A stretch of 64,000 nt of DNA from an uncultured Flavobacteriales bacterium (GTDB lineage: Bacteria > Bacteroidota > Bacteroidia > Flavobacteriales_D > Crocinitomicaceae): assembly GCA_903935095.1 (NCBI GenBank), contig CAIZQH010000015.1, positions 32,890-96,889 of the forward strand, given 5' to 3'. Below, piece by piece: positions 24,855 to 33,559 of this stretch (position 1 is the first letter of the stretch; each line of letters starts with the position of its first letter). The notes beneath the pieces were generated by a model that did not search any database, was not told the DNA's origin, and worked only from the letters and a program-made list of their open reading frames with translations. The position numbers and the translations under genes are program-made.

Positions 24855-25355
24855 ATGGCAACAGTAACAATAAAGGGTAATCCTTTTCAAACAACAGGCG
24901 AGCTTCCAACGGTTGGACAAACAGCACCAGATTTTTCATTGGTTAAAGAAGATCTTTCCGCTCTGACCTTAAGCGATTTCAAGGGAACAAATTTGATTCT
25001 GAATATCTTTCCAAGTATTGATACACCAACGTGCGCCACATCGGTTCGCACGTTTAACCAGCGCGCTGCAGCGATGGAGAACACAAAAGTGGTGTGTGTT
25101 TCCCGCGATTTACCTTTTGCACAGAAACGTTTTTGTGGCGCAGAGGGAATTGAACATGTGGTAAACGCTTCCGATTTTGCTGAAGGAGCTTTTGGGAAAA
25201 CGTACGGAATAGAAATGGCGAATGGACCTCTGCAGGCCTTGCATGCTAGAGCGATTGTGGTAATTGATGCCAACGGAATTATCAAACATGCCGAATTGGT
25301 TGGAGAAATTGCAGATGAACCAAACTATGACACGGCAATTGCTGCTTTGAGCTAA
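24855..25355 (+). CDS. tpx: Thiol peroxidase
   Basis: 166 aa atypical 2-Cys peroxiredoxin that reduces hydroperoxides using thioredoxin. The peroxidatic cysteine is C60 in IDTPTCATS and the resolving cysteine C94 in KRFCGAEG. Length and motifs are typical. It begins 36 nt after the cassette array ends, so its upstream control region has been joined to the last attC site. Confidence 0.95.
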   Translation: MATVTIKGNPFQTTGELPTVGQTAPDFSLVKEDLSALTLSDFKGTNLILNIFPSIDTPTCATSVRTFNQRAAAMENTKVVCVSRDLPFAQKRFCGAEGIEHVVNASDFAEGAFGKTYGIEMANGPLQALHARAIVVIDANGIIKHAELVGEIADEPNYDTAIAALS

Positions 25356-25411
25356 ACGAATAAAGTGGTTTGTAATCATTAGGACTTTCGTCATTTAAAT
25401 TAAAAAGACAA

Positions 25412-26377
25412 ATGGCCATTAAAAACAAAATAAATGCAGAAGCGAAGCGTGAATGGTTTGCCATCCTCACAACCTCTGCCATTTCTGCAGTGTTTGCCTT
25501 GATGGGAATTTATGTCATCAAAGACTACGGATTAGCTATTTTTATTTTCATCCCCTTTTTAATGGGATCCCTGCCATCCTTTATTTACAGCCGTAAAAAG
25601 GAACTAACATGGAGGAAATCTTGGAAAATGGCCTTGCTTACACTAACTGTTTGCACCGCTTCACTCCTATTATTCGCTATTGAAGGATTGATTTGCATTG
25701 TAATGGCCTTGCCGATTGCGATATTATTTCAATTCATTGGCTGTCTACTCGCATTCACCTATTTAAATCGTTCCAAGAACAAGGACATAAAACCCATGTT
25801 TATCTTCATTGCACTAATTCCACTTGTCCAATGGACTGAGAAAAATATTCAGCCTGAAGTTAAGCCTGTCCACACTTCCATCATTATTCACGCGTCTCCT
25901 GAACAAGTTTGGAAACAAGTCATCGAATTCCCTCGATTATCAGCACCAACAGAATACTTGTTCAAAGCTGGAATTGCCTATCCAACACATGCCACCATAA
26001 AAGGATCTGGCGTTGGATCCGTTCGTTACTGCCATTTCACAACCGGATGCTTTGTTGAACCCGTTAAAATTTGGGATGAACCAAAATTGCTGCAATTTTC
26101 CGTATTAGAGCAACCTGCACCGATGAAGGAATTGAGCTTTTGGGACATCGATGCGCCACATTTACACGATTATTTCGTTTCGAAGAAAGGGCAGTTTAAA
26201 CTAACACCAATGGCAAATGGCGATACCAAGCTGGAAGGAACCACTTGGTATTATCACAATATTCGTCCGGCAACATACTGGAGAACATGGAGCGATTACA
26301 TCATTCACAAAATTCACTTACGCGTGTTGACACACATCAAAAAGAATGCAGAAAAAAATGTCAAAATGTCATCCTGA
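25412..26377 (+). CDS. Membrane protein with C-terminal SRPBCC domain
   Basis: 321 aa. The N-terminal half has four hydrophobic segments (about 18-40, 43-58, 72-92, 92-115, with another at about 128-142). Residues from about 155 on form a START/SRPBCC polyketide-cyclase-like fold (TSIIIHASPEQVWKQVIEFP, GVGSVRYCHFTTGCFVEPVKIWDEP, KLEGTTWYYHNIRP). No reaction can be assigned. It lies just upstream of the LemA/TPM genes on the same strand with a 56-nt gap and may share their transcript. Confidence 0.7.
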   Translation: MAIKNKINAEAKREWFAILTTSAISAVFALMGIYVIKDYGLAIFIFIPFLMGSLPSFIYSRKKELTWRKSWKMALLTLTVCTASLLLFAIEGLICIVMALPIAILFQFIGCLLAFTYLNRSKNKDIKPMFIFIALIPLVQWTEKNIQPEVKPVHTSIIIHASPEQVWKQVIEFPRLSAPTEYLFKAGIAYPTHATIKGSGVGSVRYCHFTTGCFVEPVKIWDEPKLLQFSVLEQPAPMKELSFWDIDAPHLHDYFVSKKGQFKLTPMANGDTKLEGTTWYYHNIRPATYWRTWSDYIIHKIHLRVLTHIKKNAEKNVKMSS

Positions 26378-26433
26378 AAAACTTGGAACACAAATTGACA
26401 GATAACAGTAAATAAACAACAAAAACAACGATT

Positions 26434-26991
26434 ATGAAACCGATTTACATTGTATTAGCGAGTATTGGAGCTATTATTCTTTTCACTTTTTTAGGCTACC
26501 GCAGCCTTTTTAACAATGCCGTTGGCTACCAAGAAACGGTGGACGAAAAATGGTCCAACGTGCAATCAGCGTATCAACGTCGTGCGGATTTGATTCCTGC
26601 ATTGGTGAAACAAGTGAAAGCTGGATCGAAAAACGAACGTGAAATCCTGACACAAGTGACACAAGCAAGAGCTGGAATCGTGAACGCGAAAACACCAGAC
26701 GATTTAGAGTTGATGGGTAGAAAAATCAACACTGCCATTAACTTGGCGTACGAAGCGTATCCAGAATTGACTTCGACGAAATTGTTCGTGGATTTTGGTC
26801 GCGCTGTGGAAGGATCTGAAAACAGAATCAACTACGCACGCGACGAATACAACGGTTCCGTGAAAACGTACAACACGCACATCCGTAGCTTCTTCGCAAG
26901 CATGTTCTTGAACCGCGAAGAATTCGGCAAGAAAGAAGGATTTAAAGCGAATGCAGGAAGTCAAGACGCACCTGATTTCGAATTGGAATGA
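26434..26991 (+). CDS. LemA family protein
   Basis: 185 aa. One N-terminal membrane helix (about 4-22), then the LemA helical domain with DEKWSNVQSAYQRRADLIPA, LVKQVKAGSKNERE, and RINYARDEYNGSVKTYN. LemA proteins are small membrane-anchored coiled-coil proteins of unclear role, very often encoded beside TPM-domain proteins, as here. Overlaps the next gene by 4 nt (ATGA). Confidence 0.93.
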   Translation: MKPIYIVLASIGAIILFTFLGYRSLFNNAVGYQETVDEKWSNVQSAYQRRADLIPALVKQVKAGSKNEREILTQVTQARAGIVNAKTPDDLELMGRKINTAINLAYEAYPELTSTKLFVDFGRAVEGSENRINYARDEYNGSVKTYNTHIRSFFASMFLNREEFGKKEGFKANAGSQDAPDFELE

Positions 26992-27410
26992 TCAACAAAG
27001 AAGAAAACGACCTAATCGTAGCAGCGATTCAAATAGCTGAACAACAAACCTCTGGTGAAATTCGCGTGCACATTGATAAAAAATGTAGCTCGGATCCAGT
27101 GAAACGCGCTGTTCAAGTATTTGAAAAGTTAGGCATGCACAACACTGCCTTGCGAAATGGTGTACTCATTTACGTATCGTTTAGCGATCGAAAATTAGCC
27201 ATCATAGGCGATCAAGGAATCGACGCTGTTGTTCCTGCAGATTTCTGGGTGAGTACCAAGGATCAAATGATTCACTGCTTTAAAGAAAATCGTTTTGCCG
27301 ATGGAATCATCGCTGCCATCACAGAAGCTGGAATGCAACTGAAATCCTTTTTTCCTTACATGGAAAACGACGAAAACGAATTAACCAACGAAATAAGCAC
27401 GGAAGCATGA
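26988..27410 (+). CDS. TPM domain-containing protein
   Basis: 140 aa, a single TPM (TLP18.3/Psb32/MOLO-1) domain without signal peptide or membrane segment: TSGEIRVHIDKKCSSDPVKR, FEKLGMHNTALRNGVLIYVS, AIIGDQGIDAVVPADFW. Overlaps LemA upstream and the second TPM gene downstream by 4 nt each, indicating coupled translation. The exact role is unknown; the LemA-TPM-TPM order is common in Bacteroidota. Confidence 0.9.
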   Translation: MINKEENDLIVAAIQIAEQQTSGEIRVHIDKKCSSDPVKRAVQVFEKLGMHNTALRNGVLIYVSFSDRKLAIIGDQGIDAVVPADFWVSTKDQMIHCFKENRFADGIIAAITEAGMQLKSFFPYMENDENELTNEISTEA

Positions 27411-28159
27411 GAAAGATCATAAGCCTTTTCCTCGTTTGCTTCACAGCCCTTTTCACTTGGAGTCAGATTCCAACTGCTCCTAACCCACCTCGATTCTTCA
27501 ACAACTTTTCCCAAACGGGAATTATCAGTGAGGAACAAGGAGCGGAATTGGAAGCGATGTTGGACCAATTCGAACAAGAAACCAGCAACGAAATCACCGT
27601 AGTCATTGTGGATGATCTCAATGGCGACGAAGCTTGGCACTACGCTTCCGAACTTGGCGAAAAATGGGGTGTTGGAAAAGCGGACAAAGACAATGGAATT
27701 ATAATTCTGGTCAAACCAACCAAAGAAAAAGGCGGACACCAAGTGTTCATCTCTCCCGGACGTGGATTGGAAGGCGCCGTAACCGATATTTCTTGTGGTG
27801 AAATCGTGGACAATGAACTGATCCCAAATTTCAAAAAAGGAGATTACTTCACGGGGATTAAAAATGCGATTGTCGTTTTAGCGAAAATGGCCAAAGGGGA
27901 AATCAATGAAAAGTCTTACCGAAAAGCAATTCACAAAAACGACCTCGTAAGTTCGATTTTTGGTTTCCTTCTCATCATAGTCCTTGTTATTCTGCTCATC
28001 CGAAAAGGTGGACGTGGAGGCAATGGCACTACTTTTGGACGCGGTGGATTCTTCGTTGGAGGATTTGGCACAGGTGGTGGCTTTGGCGGAGGTAGCTCTG
28101 GTGGCGGCGGATTCGGTGGCGGTAGTTTCGGTGGAGGTGGTTCCGGTGGAAGTTGGTAA
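27407..28159 (+). CDS. TPM domain-containing membrane protein, YgcG-like
   Basis: 250 aa. Signal peptide 1-20 (ends FTWSQ), TPM domain about 35-165 (NEITVVIVDDLNGDEAWHYA, NGIIILVKPT, VFISPGRGLEG), one membrane helix at about 182-198 (SIFGFLLIIVLVILLI), and a glycine/serine-rich tail ending GGGGSGGSW. This matches YgcG-type proteins with the TPM domain outside the cytoplasmic membrane. Last gene of the LemA-TPM-TPM set. Confidence 0.9.
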   Translation: MRKIISLFLVCFTALFTWSQIPTAPNPPRFFNNFSQTGIISEEQGAELEAMLDQFEQETSNEITVVIVDDLNGDEAWHYASELGEKWGVGKADKDNGIIILVKPTKEKGGHQVFISPGRGLEGAVTDISCGEIVDNELIPNFKKGDYFTGIKNAIVVLAKMAKGEINEKSYRKAIHKNDLVSSIFGFLLIIVLVILLIRKGGRGGNGTTFGRGGFFVGGFGTGGGFGGGSSGGGGFGGGSFGGGGSGGSW

Positions 28160-28173
28160 TAAAAAAAGAGATC

Positions 28174-29118
28174 ATGAAATTAAAAAGTTTACTTGTCCTT
28201 GTTCTATTTGTTCAATGCACCTTTGCACAAAAGACCTACAAAATAGCATTCTATAACACGGAAAACCTATTCGACACCATCGATGGACCAAATGACGACG
28301 CAGAGTTTTTGCCAACGTCCAAATCACAATGGAATGGAACGCGTTACAACGAAAAACTGACGCACATCCGTCAAGTGATGAACGACTTAAATCGTCCGAT
28401 GGTTGTTGGATTTAGTGAAATTGAAAATAAAAGCGTTCTGACGGATTTAATCAAAGAAGGATACTCCACATACGGAATCGTTCATTATGAAAGTCCTGAC
28501 CTACGTGGAATCGATGTCGGAATGATCTACGACAAGAAACTATTGAGCTTAAAAGAATCGGGGAAAATCCGTTTTGTCCTTCCAGGCGACACCACTCCCC
28601 TCACCCGCGACATCGTTTGGGCGAAATTCAAATGCAACAAGGAATACATTTACGTGATGGTCAATCACTGGCCGAGTAGACGTTCCGGAACAGATACAAG
28701 TGAACCAAAACGCATCAAAGCAGCGGAAGCTGGTGCACAGTTCATTGATTCGATCATGAAAATCAATCCGTTAGCGAAAATCGTTTACTTGGGAGATTTA
28801 AATGACCATCCGCAGGACAAAGCTCCTCAAATCATTCAACAACGATTGATTCCGGCGATTACAGCAGCTTCTGGTGAATTCGGGGGGTCATACAACTACA
28901 AAGAGGAATGGGGTATATTAGATCACATCTATGTGTCCAAAGGAATGTCAACAGGTTCCGTTCGTTTGAAAGAAAACTCCGGTAAAATTTCTTCCTTCCC
29001 TTACTTAATTACCGAATACAAAGGAAATAAAGTTCCTTTCAGAACGTATGCTGGTGATAAATTTCTAGGTGGATACAGCGATCACCTACCGGTGTCAATC
29101 GAGATTTTAGTTCCGTAG
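28174..29118 (+). CDS. Secreted endonuclease/exonuclease/phosphatase family protein
   Basis: 314 aa from the ATG at 28174, which begins the signal peptide MKLKSLLVLVLFVQCTFAQ. The fold shows YNTENLFDTIDGPN, VGFSEIENKSVL, MVNHWPSRRSG, LGDLNDHPQD and GYSDHLPVSI, supplying the Asn, Glu, His, Asp-Asn and Asp-His metal and catalytic residues of the DNase I-like superfamily. Probably an exported nuclease or phosphodiesterase. Its 3' end overlaps the convergent gene by 37 nt. Confidence 0.88.
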   Translation: MKLKSLLVLVLFVQCTFAQKTYKIAFYNTENLFDTIDGPNDDAEFLPTSKSQWNGTRYNEKLTHIRQVMNDLNRPMVVGFSEIENKSVLTDLIKEGYSTYGIVHYESPDLRGIDVGMIYDKKLLSLKESGKIRFVLPGDTTPLTRDIVWAKFKCNKEYIYVMVNHWPSRRSGTDTSEPKRIKAAEAGAQFIDSIMKINPLAKIVYLGDLNDHPQDKAPQIIQQRLIPAITAASGEFGGSYNYKEEWGILDHIYVSKGMSTGSVRLKENSGKISSFPYLITEYKGNKVPFRTYAGDKFLGGYSDHLPVSIEILVP

Positions 29119-30461
29119 TTTTTCTCCATTCCCTTAAATTGATATGGAAGTTTTTCCTTGTAGAGGAATTTCTTTTGAATAGATTCGAAGGGACGATAAA
29201 CGTAGTAAACGTAATTGTTGTGCACTCGGATTTTATCCACGTAGCGAAACGTTAACTTCACTTTTTCGCTAATCTCTCCCGTTTTTATGTTCACGAGTCC
29301 AAGGTAGCAATAGCCGTCTTTTTCATACGTCGTATAAATGGAACCTGTCACGCGGTCTTGAATCACATTCCGCCTCCACCCTGTTTCCTTTGCTTGATAA
29401 TGGTGATACAGTGGAATGGAATCCATCAGATTTCCGTCAATGGAATAAACCAACAAGACATCCTTTGGATAGTTAAAAATAAGAATGGAATCGTTTCGAT
29501 GAAACATCGGCGCATAGACTTCCTGGTAATAAATCGATTGCGTAAAGTAATTCGCTCCAATGTAAATCTCTGCATCGATTCCCGTTTCGAGTTCCTTGTT
29601 TTTCGCCCAAAGTTTCGTTCGGACATCCATCCATTTGTATTCAGAACGATACAGTTCCATCATCAAATCATCTTTGATATTCACGATGGATTTATACGAT
29701 GAATCCAATTTATCGTAAACGTAATAATCGAAAGCTGGATAAATCTTGCTGAAATCCGAAAAGAAGATCTTTGATGTATTCGTGTCGACAATCGGTTCAA
29801 TGTACTTGAAATAATAGTCCTTCGGTATTTGCCCCAATTCAATTTGATCTCCATCCGAATACACGCCATAGACATGTTCCTTACAAATGACATGCGCATT
29901 CCCACGGAAATCTCGTTTTAATTCAATGGCGGCATCGTTCAGTAAGACACTTGACTTGGTTTCTTCTCCGTCGAACAAGATCAATTCACTGCCCTTTTGC
30001 AATTGCTTCGGATAAGCCAAAAGAATGATGTCACCGTTTGCTTGCACTTCAAAATCACCGACGCTCAATCTTTTGGAACCAAAAACGGTATCTGGAACGC
30101 CTACCGATTTCACGATGACTTCCTTCGAAAGTTGGATGCGCATGGAAATTAATAGTACCTCTATACGAATGGTATCCTTGCGCTCCTTGAAATGAAATTC
30201 AATGTTAGTCGTTTGGTAAATCGCATGACGAAAATCAAAATACAAGGTTTGCCCAAGGTTGATTTTGTTCAATGGATAATCTGTCACACCATTAACAGTT
30301 GTTTGATAGACAATCGAATCGCCTCTTAAAAATTGCGACATGGAAATACCGACATTGGAAACTAAATCGCCAGTGCGCTTATCCAAACAAGTCACGCGCA
30401 ACACTTGCGTATGGGCTAAATGGACAACAAAGGTCAGTAAAAATAAAAAGTAGAATCTCAT
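29082..30461 (-). CDS. Secreted protein of unknown function
   Basis: 459 aa. Signal peptide 1-18 (MRFYFLFLLTFVVHLAHTQ). An N-terminal CarboxypepD_reg-like beta domain at about 20-110 (LRVTCLDKRTGDLVSNVGIS) is followed by a long beta-rich region with short repeated strands that may form a propeller (GDIILLAYPKQLQKGSELIL, HVYGVYSDGDQIELGQIPK). No family is recognised and no sorting domain is seen. The 3' end overlaps the convergent nuclease gene. Confidence 0.65.
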   Translation of the reverse strand: MRFYFLFLLTFVVHLAHTQVLRVTCLDKRTGDLVSNVGISMSQFLRGDSIVYQTTVNGVTDYPLNKINLGQTLYFDFRHAIYQTTNIEFHFKERKDTIRIEVLLISMRIQLSKEVIVKSVGVPDTVFGSKRLSVGDFEVQANGDIILLAYPKQLQKGSELILFDGEETKSSVLLNDAAIELKRDFRGNAHVICKEHVYGVYSDGDQIELGQIPKDYYFKYIEPIVDTNTSKIFFSDFSKIYPAFDYYVYDKLDSSYKSIVNIKDDLMMELYRSEYKWMDVRTKLWAKNKELETGIDAEIYIGANYFTQSIYYQEVYAPMFHRNDSILIFNYPKDVLLVYSIDGNLMDSIPLYHHYQAKETGWRRNVIQDRVTGSIYTTYEKDGYCYLGLVNIKTGEISEKVKLTFRYVDKIRVHNNYVYYVYRPFESIQKKFLYKEKLPYQFKGMEKNYGTKISIDTGR

Positions 30462-30504
30462 GACTTAGGTGAGACGCAAAGAAAAGAAAAATTCCACAAG
30501 GAAA

Positions 30505-31575
30505 TTATACGCGAACGTTCCAATTGAACACATCCGCTTCTTTACCTGATTTCAAATCATCCATGTGTTGTTTGATTCGATTGGATATGGTACGTGTTTC
30601 AAATGCCGGCAATTCTAGGATTTCGTCACGGTAACCAATCACAATAATCTGAGCAATGGTTGCAGCTGTTCCAGCTCCAAACGCATCTTCCAGTGTTCCG
30701 TTTTTCGTCGCTGTCACTATTTCTTCTACTGAAACTTGACGTTCTTCAATTTCGATTCCCCAGCTTGCTGCTAGTTCTAAAACAGAACGTTTCGTTATTC
30801 CTCTTAAAATGGTATCTGAATCCTCAGAAGGTGTAATTAACTTCCCTCCAATTTGGAAAATGATGTTCATTGTTCCAGATTCCTCGATGTACAAATGTTC
30901 TTTCGCATCCGTCCAAACTAACTGGTGGAATCCTTCCATCTGACATTGTTTTGCTGGATACAAAGAAGCACCGTAGTTTCCGGCAGCTTTCGCACGTCCA
31001 ACTCCACCTTTCGCTGCACGCGTATAATACTCTTCGATTTTCACTCGAACAGGTTCCGCGTAGTAAGCTCCAACAGGAGAGGTGATGACCATGAATTTGT
31101 AGGTGTCAGATGGTTTTATTCCAACTAATTCATCCGTACCAAACAAAAATGGACGAATGTACAATGAGTATCCTGGTCTATTGGTCACCCACTCTTTATC
31201 AAGAGCAACCAATTGTTTAATTGCTTCAACGAAAATTTCTTTTGGTACTTCCGGCATACACATGCGCGCTGCGGATTCTGCAAAACGTTTCGCATTCATA
31301 TCCGGTCGAAACAAAATAACTTCGTCTTCTACGTTTTTATATGCTTTCAAACCTTCGAAAATGGATTGTCCATAATGCAAAGCGGACATAGCTGGATGCA
31401 TGGAAATAGGTTGAAAAGGCATGATTTTACCTTGCTGCCATTCTCCATCCGCATACTCCATGATGAACATATGATCAGAAAAAATCCTGCCAAATGGTAA
31501 ATTGTCCCAATCTACTTGAGATAACGTAGAATGAGGGTTTTTTTCAACTGAGAAATGAAGAGAAGTAGTTGACAT
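30505..31575 (-). CDS. ilvE: Branched-chain amino acid aminotransferase
   Basis: 356 aa PLP fold-type IV transaminase of the longer BCAT form. It interconverts leucine, isoleucine and valine with their 2-oxo acids. Visible signatures are GQSIFEGLKAY, the PLP-lysine region AKAAGNYGASLYPAKQ, YIEESGTMNIIF and the LRGITKRSVLELA motif. It stands alone and is divergent from recQ across a short promoter region of about 95 bp. Confidence 0.94.
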   Translation of the reverse strand: MSTTSLHFSVEKNPHSTLSQVDWDNLPFGRIFSDHMFIMEYADGEWQQGKIMPFQPISMHPAMSALHYGQSIFEGLKAYKNVEDEVILFRPDMNAKRFAESAARMCMPEVPKEIFVEAIKQLVALDKEWVTNRPGYSLYIRPFLFGTDELVGIKPSDTYKFMVITSPVGAYYAEPVRVKIEEYYTRAAKGGVGRAKAAGNYGASLYPAKQCQMEGFHQLVWTDAKEHLYIEESGTMNIIFQIGGKLITPSEDSDTILRGITKRSVLELAASWGIEIEERQVSVEEIVTATKNGTLEDAFGAGTAATIAQIIVIGYRDEILELPAFETRTISNRIKQHMDDLKSGKEADVFNWNVRV

Positions 31576-31671
31576 ACGCGTATTTTGTTGCGCGAATATA
31601 CGGCCTTTATTCCTCCTTCACAACTTATTTTATTCACAAGACAATTCTTGTACTTTTGTACTATATTAGTA

Positions 31672-33546
31672 ATGGTGAGTAAAAGCGAAGAGGTCTTAAA
31701 ACAATATTGGGGATTCGATCAGTTTAGGCCGAATCAAAAAGCGATTGTAGCAGATGCCATCGCAGGAAAGGATGTGCTCGCACTTTTACCAACAGGAGGA
31801 GGGAAATCCATCTGCTTTCAAGTTCCTGGATTAATAAGAACAGGCATCACCATTGTTGTTTCTCCTTTAATTGCTTTGATGCAGGATCAAGTAGATAACC
31901 TCAATAAACGGGGAATTAGAGCGAAAGCAATTACTTCAGGGATGAGCTACAAAGAAATCGATTACATCTTGGATAACGCACGTTTTGGCGGACTTGACTT
32001 TCTGTACACTTCACCGGAAAGATGTCAGTCGGATTTGTTTATTGAGCGTTTTAAATTAATGCCTGTTGGATTGCTTGTTGTCGATGAAGCACATTGTATT
32101 TCTGAATGGGGACATGATTTTCGCCCAAGCTTCATGCACATTAAAGACCTTAGAACCATTAAACCAGAAGTTCCTGTCTTAGCCTTAACGGCAACGGCAA
32201 CGGAGCGTGTAAAAAAGGACATTATTCAACATTTGGAATTGAAGAAAGTTCAAGTGCACGAAGCTTCATTTATTCGAGAAAACCTACATTATCAAGTACG
32301 AAAAACGAGTAATAAAATGGAATCCATTTTAGCTCATTGCAAACATTCTTCTGAGGTTGGAATTGTGTATTGTCAAACACGACGTTCTGTGAAAGTAATG
32401 GTAAAACTCCTGATGTCGAACCGTATTTCTTGTGGGGTTTATCACGGTGGACTCACAAAATCTGAACGGGAGCGCATGTTAAACGATTGGATGTCCGAAA
32501 AAAGGCGCATCATGGTTGCAACAAACGCCTTTGGTATGGGAATCGATAAACCGAATGTGCGATTTGTCCTTCATTATGAAATCCCTAGTTCCTTGGAAGC
32601 GTATTTTCAGGAGGCTGGTAGAGGCGGAAGAGATGGAGAAACCGCGAAAGCACTGTTATTTTTTGAGGATCGAGATACAGAAAACCTTCGTTCGGCTACG
32701 TTAAAGAAATTTCCAGCAAAAACTGATGTACTCAATACTTACCGAGCTATTTCAAACTTTCTAAAAATTGCCATTGGATCCGGGAAAGATGAAACGTATC
32801 CGCTTGACCTTAAAAAAATGTGTCAGGTGTATAAACTAGATTACGAGACAACCTTTCATTCACTAAAAATATTGGAGTTAAATGAAAACTTAATGTTCTC
32901 CGAAGGGACTTTTCATCCAACCAAACTAAGGTTTTTAGTCACAAACAGAGAGTTATATAATTTTCAAATCCAACATGAATCTACACACCCACTCTCTACA
33001 CTTTTAACCAGATCTTATCCTGGAATCTTTGAATATTTCCATGTAATTCACGAAGATGAGATTTGTAAAAGACTAAAAATCAATTTTGAGCGTTTAACTC
33101 AACAACTAGAGTTTATGCAACAACACGGAATCATCGATTTAAACCTCAGAAGTAGTCTCCCAACCGTTACGTATATCACGGAAAGATTACCGGATAGTCA
33201 TATCTACTTAAAACCGAGTATTTATAAAGAACGTAGAGATATTGCCATACAAAAAGCGGATGCCATGATTCACTTTTGCGAAAAATCCATTTGCCGCTCA
33301 CAACAAGTGATTGCATACTTCGGACAATCTTCAGAGCCTTGCGGAACATGTGACGTTTGTCAAAAAAACGTACTTCCAAAAAACTCCATACAACGAAGAA
33401 TTTTAGACTTATTGGAAAAACCGTTAACCTTAAACGAGTTATCGCTCGAAATCAATCTACCCGAAAAAGAAACGGAAGAATACCTACGCGAATTTTTAAA
33501 AAACGAAGTCATTATCTGGATGGAAGGAAAGTTCTACTTGAATTAA
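31672..33546 (+). CDS. recQ: ATP-dependent DNA helicase RecQ
   Basis: 624 aa from the ATG at 31672 (MVSKSEEVLKQYWGFDQFRP). Helicase motifs: LLPTGGGKS (motif I, about residue 40), VVDEAHCISEWGHDF (motif II), LTATATERV (III), YCQTRR (IV) and QEAGRGGRDG (VI). An RQC zinc site at the end has C-C-CGTCDVC, followed by a short winged-helix-like tail. 29 upstream codons in frame overlap the ilvE promoter region and do not match the family. A 3'-5' helicase for recombination and fork repair. Confidence 0.95.
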   Translation: MVSKSEEVLKQYWGFDQFRPNQKAIVADAIAGKDVLALLPTGGGKSICFQVPGLIRTGITIVVSPLIALMQDQVDNLNKRGIRAKAITSGMSYKEIDYILDNARFGGLDFLYTSPERCQSDLFIERFKLMPVGLLVVDEAHCISEWGHDFRPSFMHIKDLRTIKPEVPVLALTATATERVKKDIIQHLELKKVQVHEASFIRENLHYQVRKTSNKMESILAHCKHSSEVGIVYCQTRRSVKVMVKLLMSNRISCGVYHGGLTKSERERMLNDWMSEKRRIMVATNAFGMGIDKPNVRFVLHYEIPSSLEAYFQEAGRGGRDGETAKALLFFEDRDTENLRSATLKKFPAKTDVLNTYRAISNFLKIAIGSGKDETYPLDLKKMCQVYKLDYETTFHSLKILELNENLMFSEGTFHPTKLRFLVTNRELYNFQIQHESTHPLSTLLTRSYPGIFEYFHVIHEDEICKRLKINFERLTQQLEFMQQHGIIDLNLRSSLPTVTYITERLPDSHIYLKPSIYKERRDIAIQKADAMIHFCEKSICRSQQVIAYFGQSSEPCGTCDVCQKNVLPKNSIQRRILDLLEKPLTLNELSLEINLPEKETEEYLREFLKNEVIIWMEGKFYLN

Positions 33547-33559
33547 ACTTTTCCACTCT

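Noticed and set aside
31585..31671. Longer RecQ start
   Set aside because: The added 29 residues cover the ilvE/recQ promoter region and have no family similarity.
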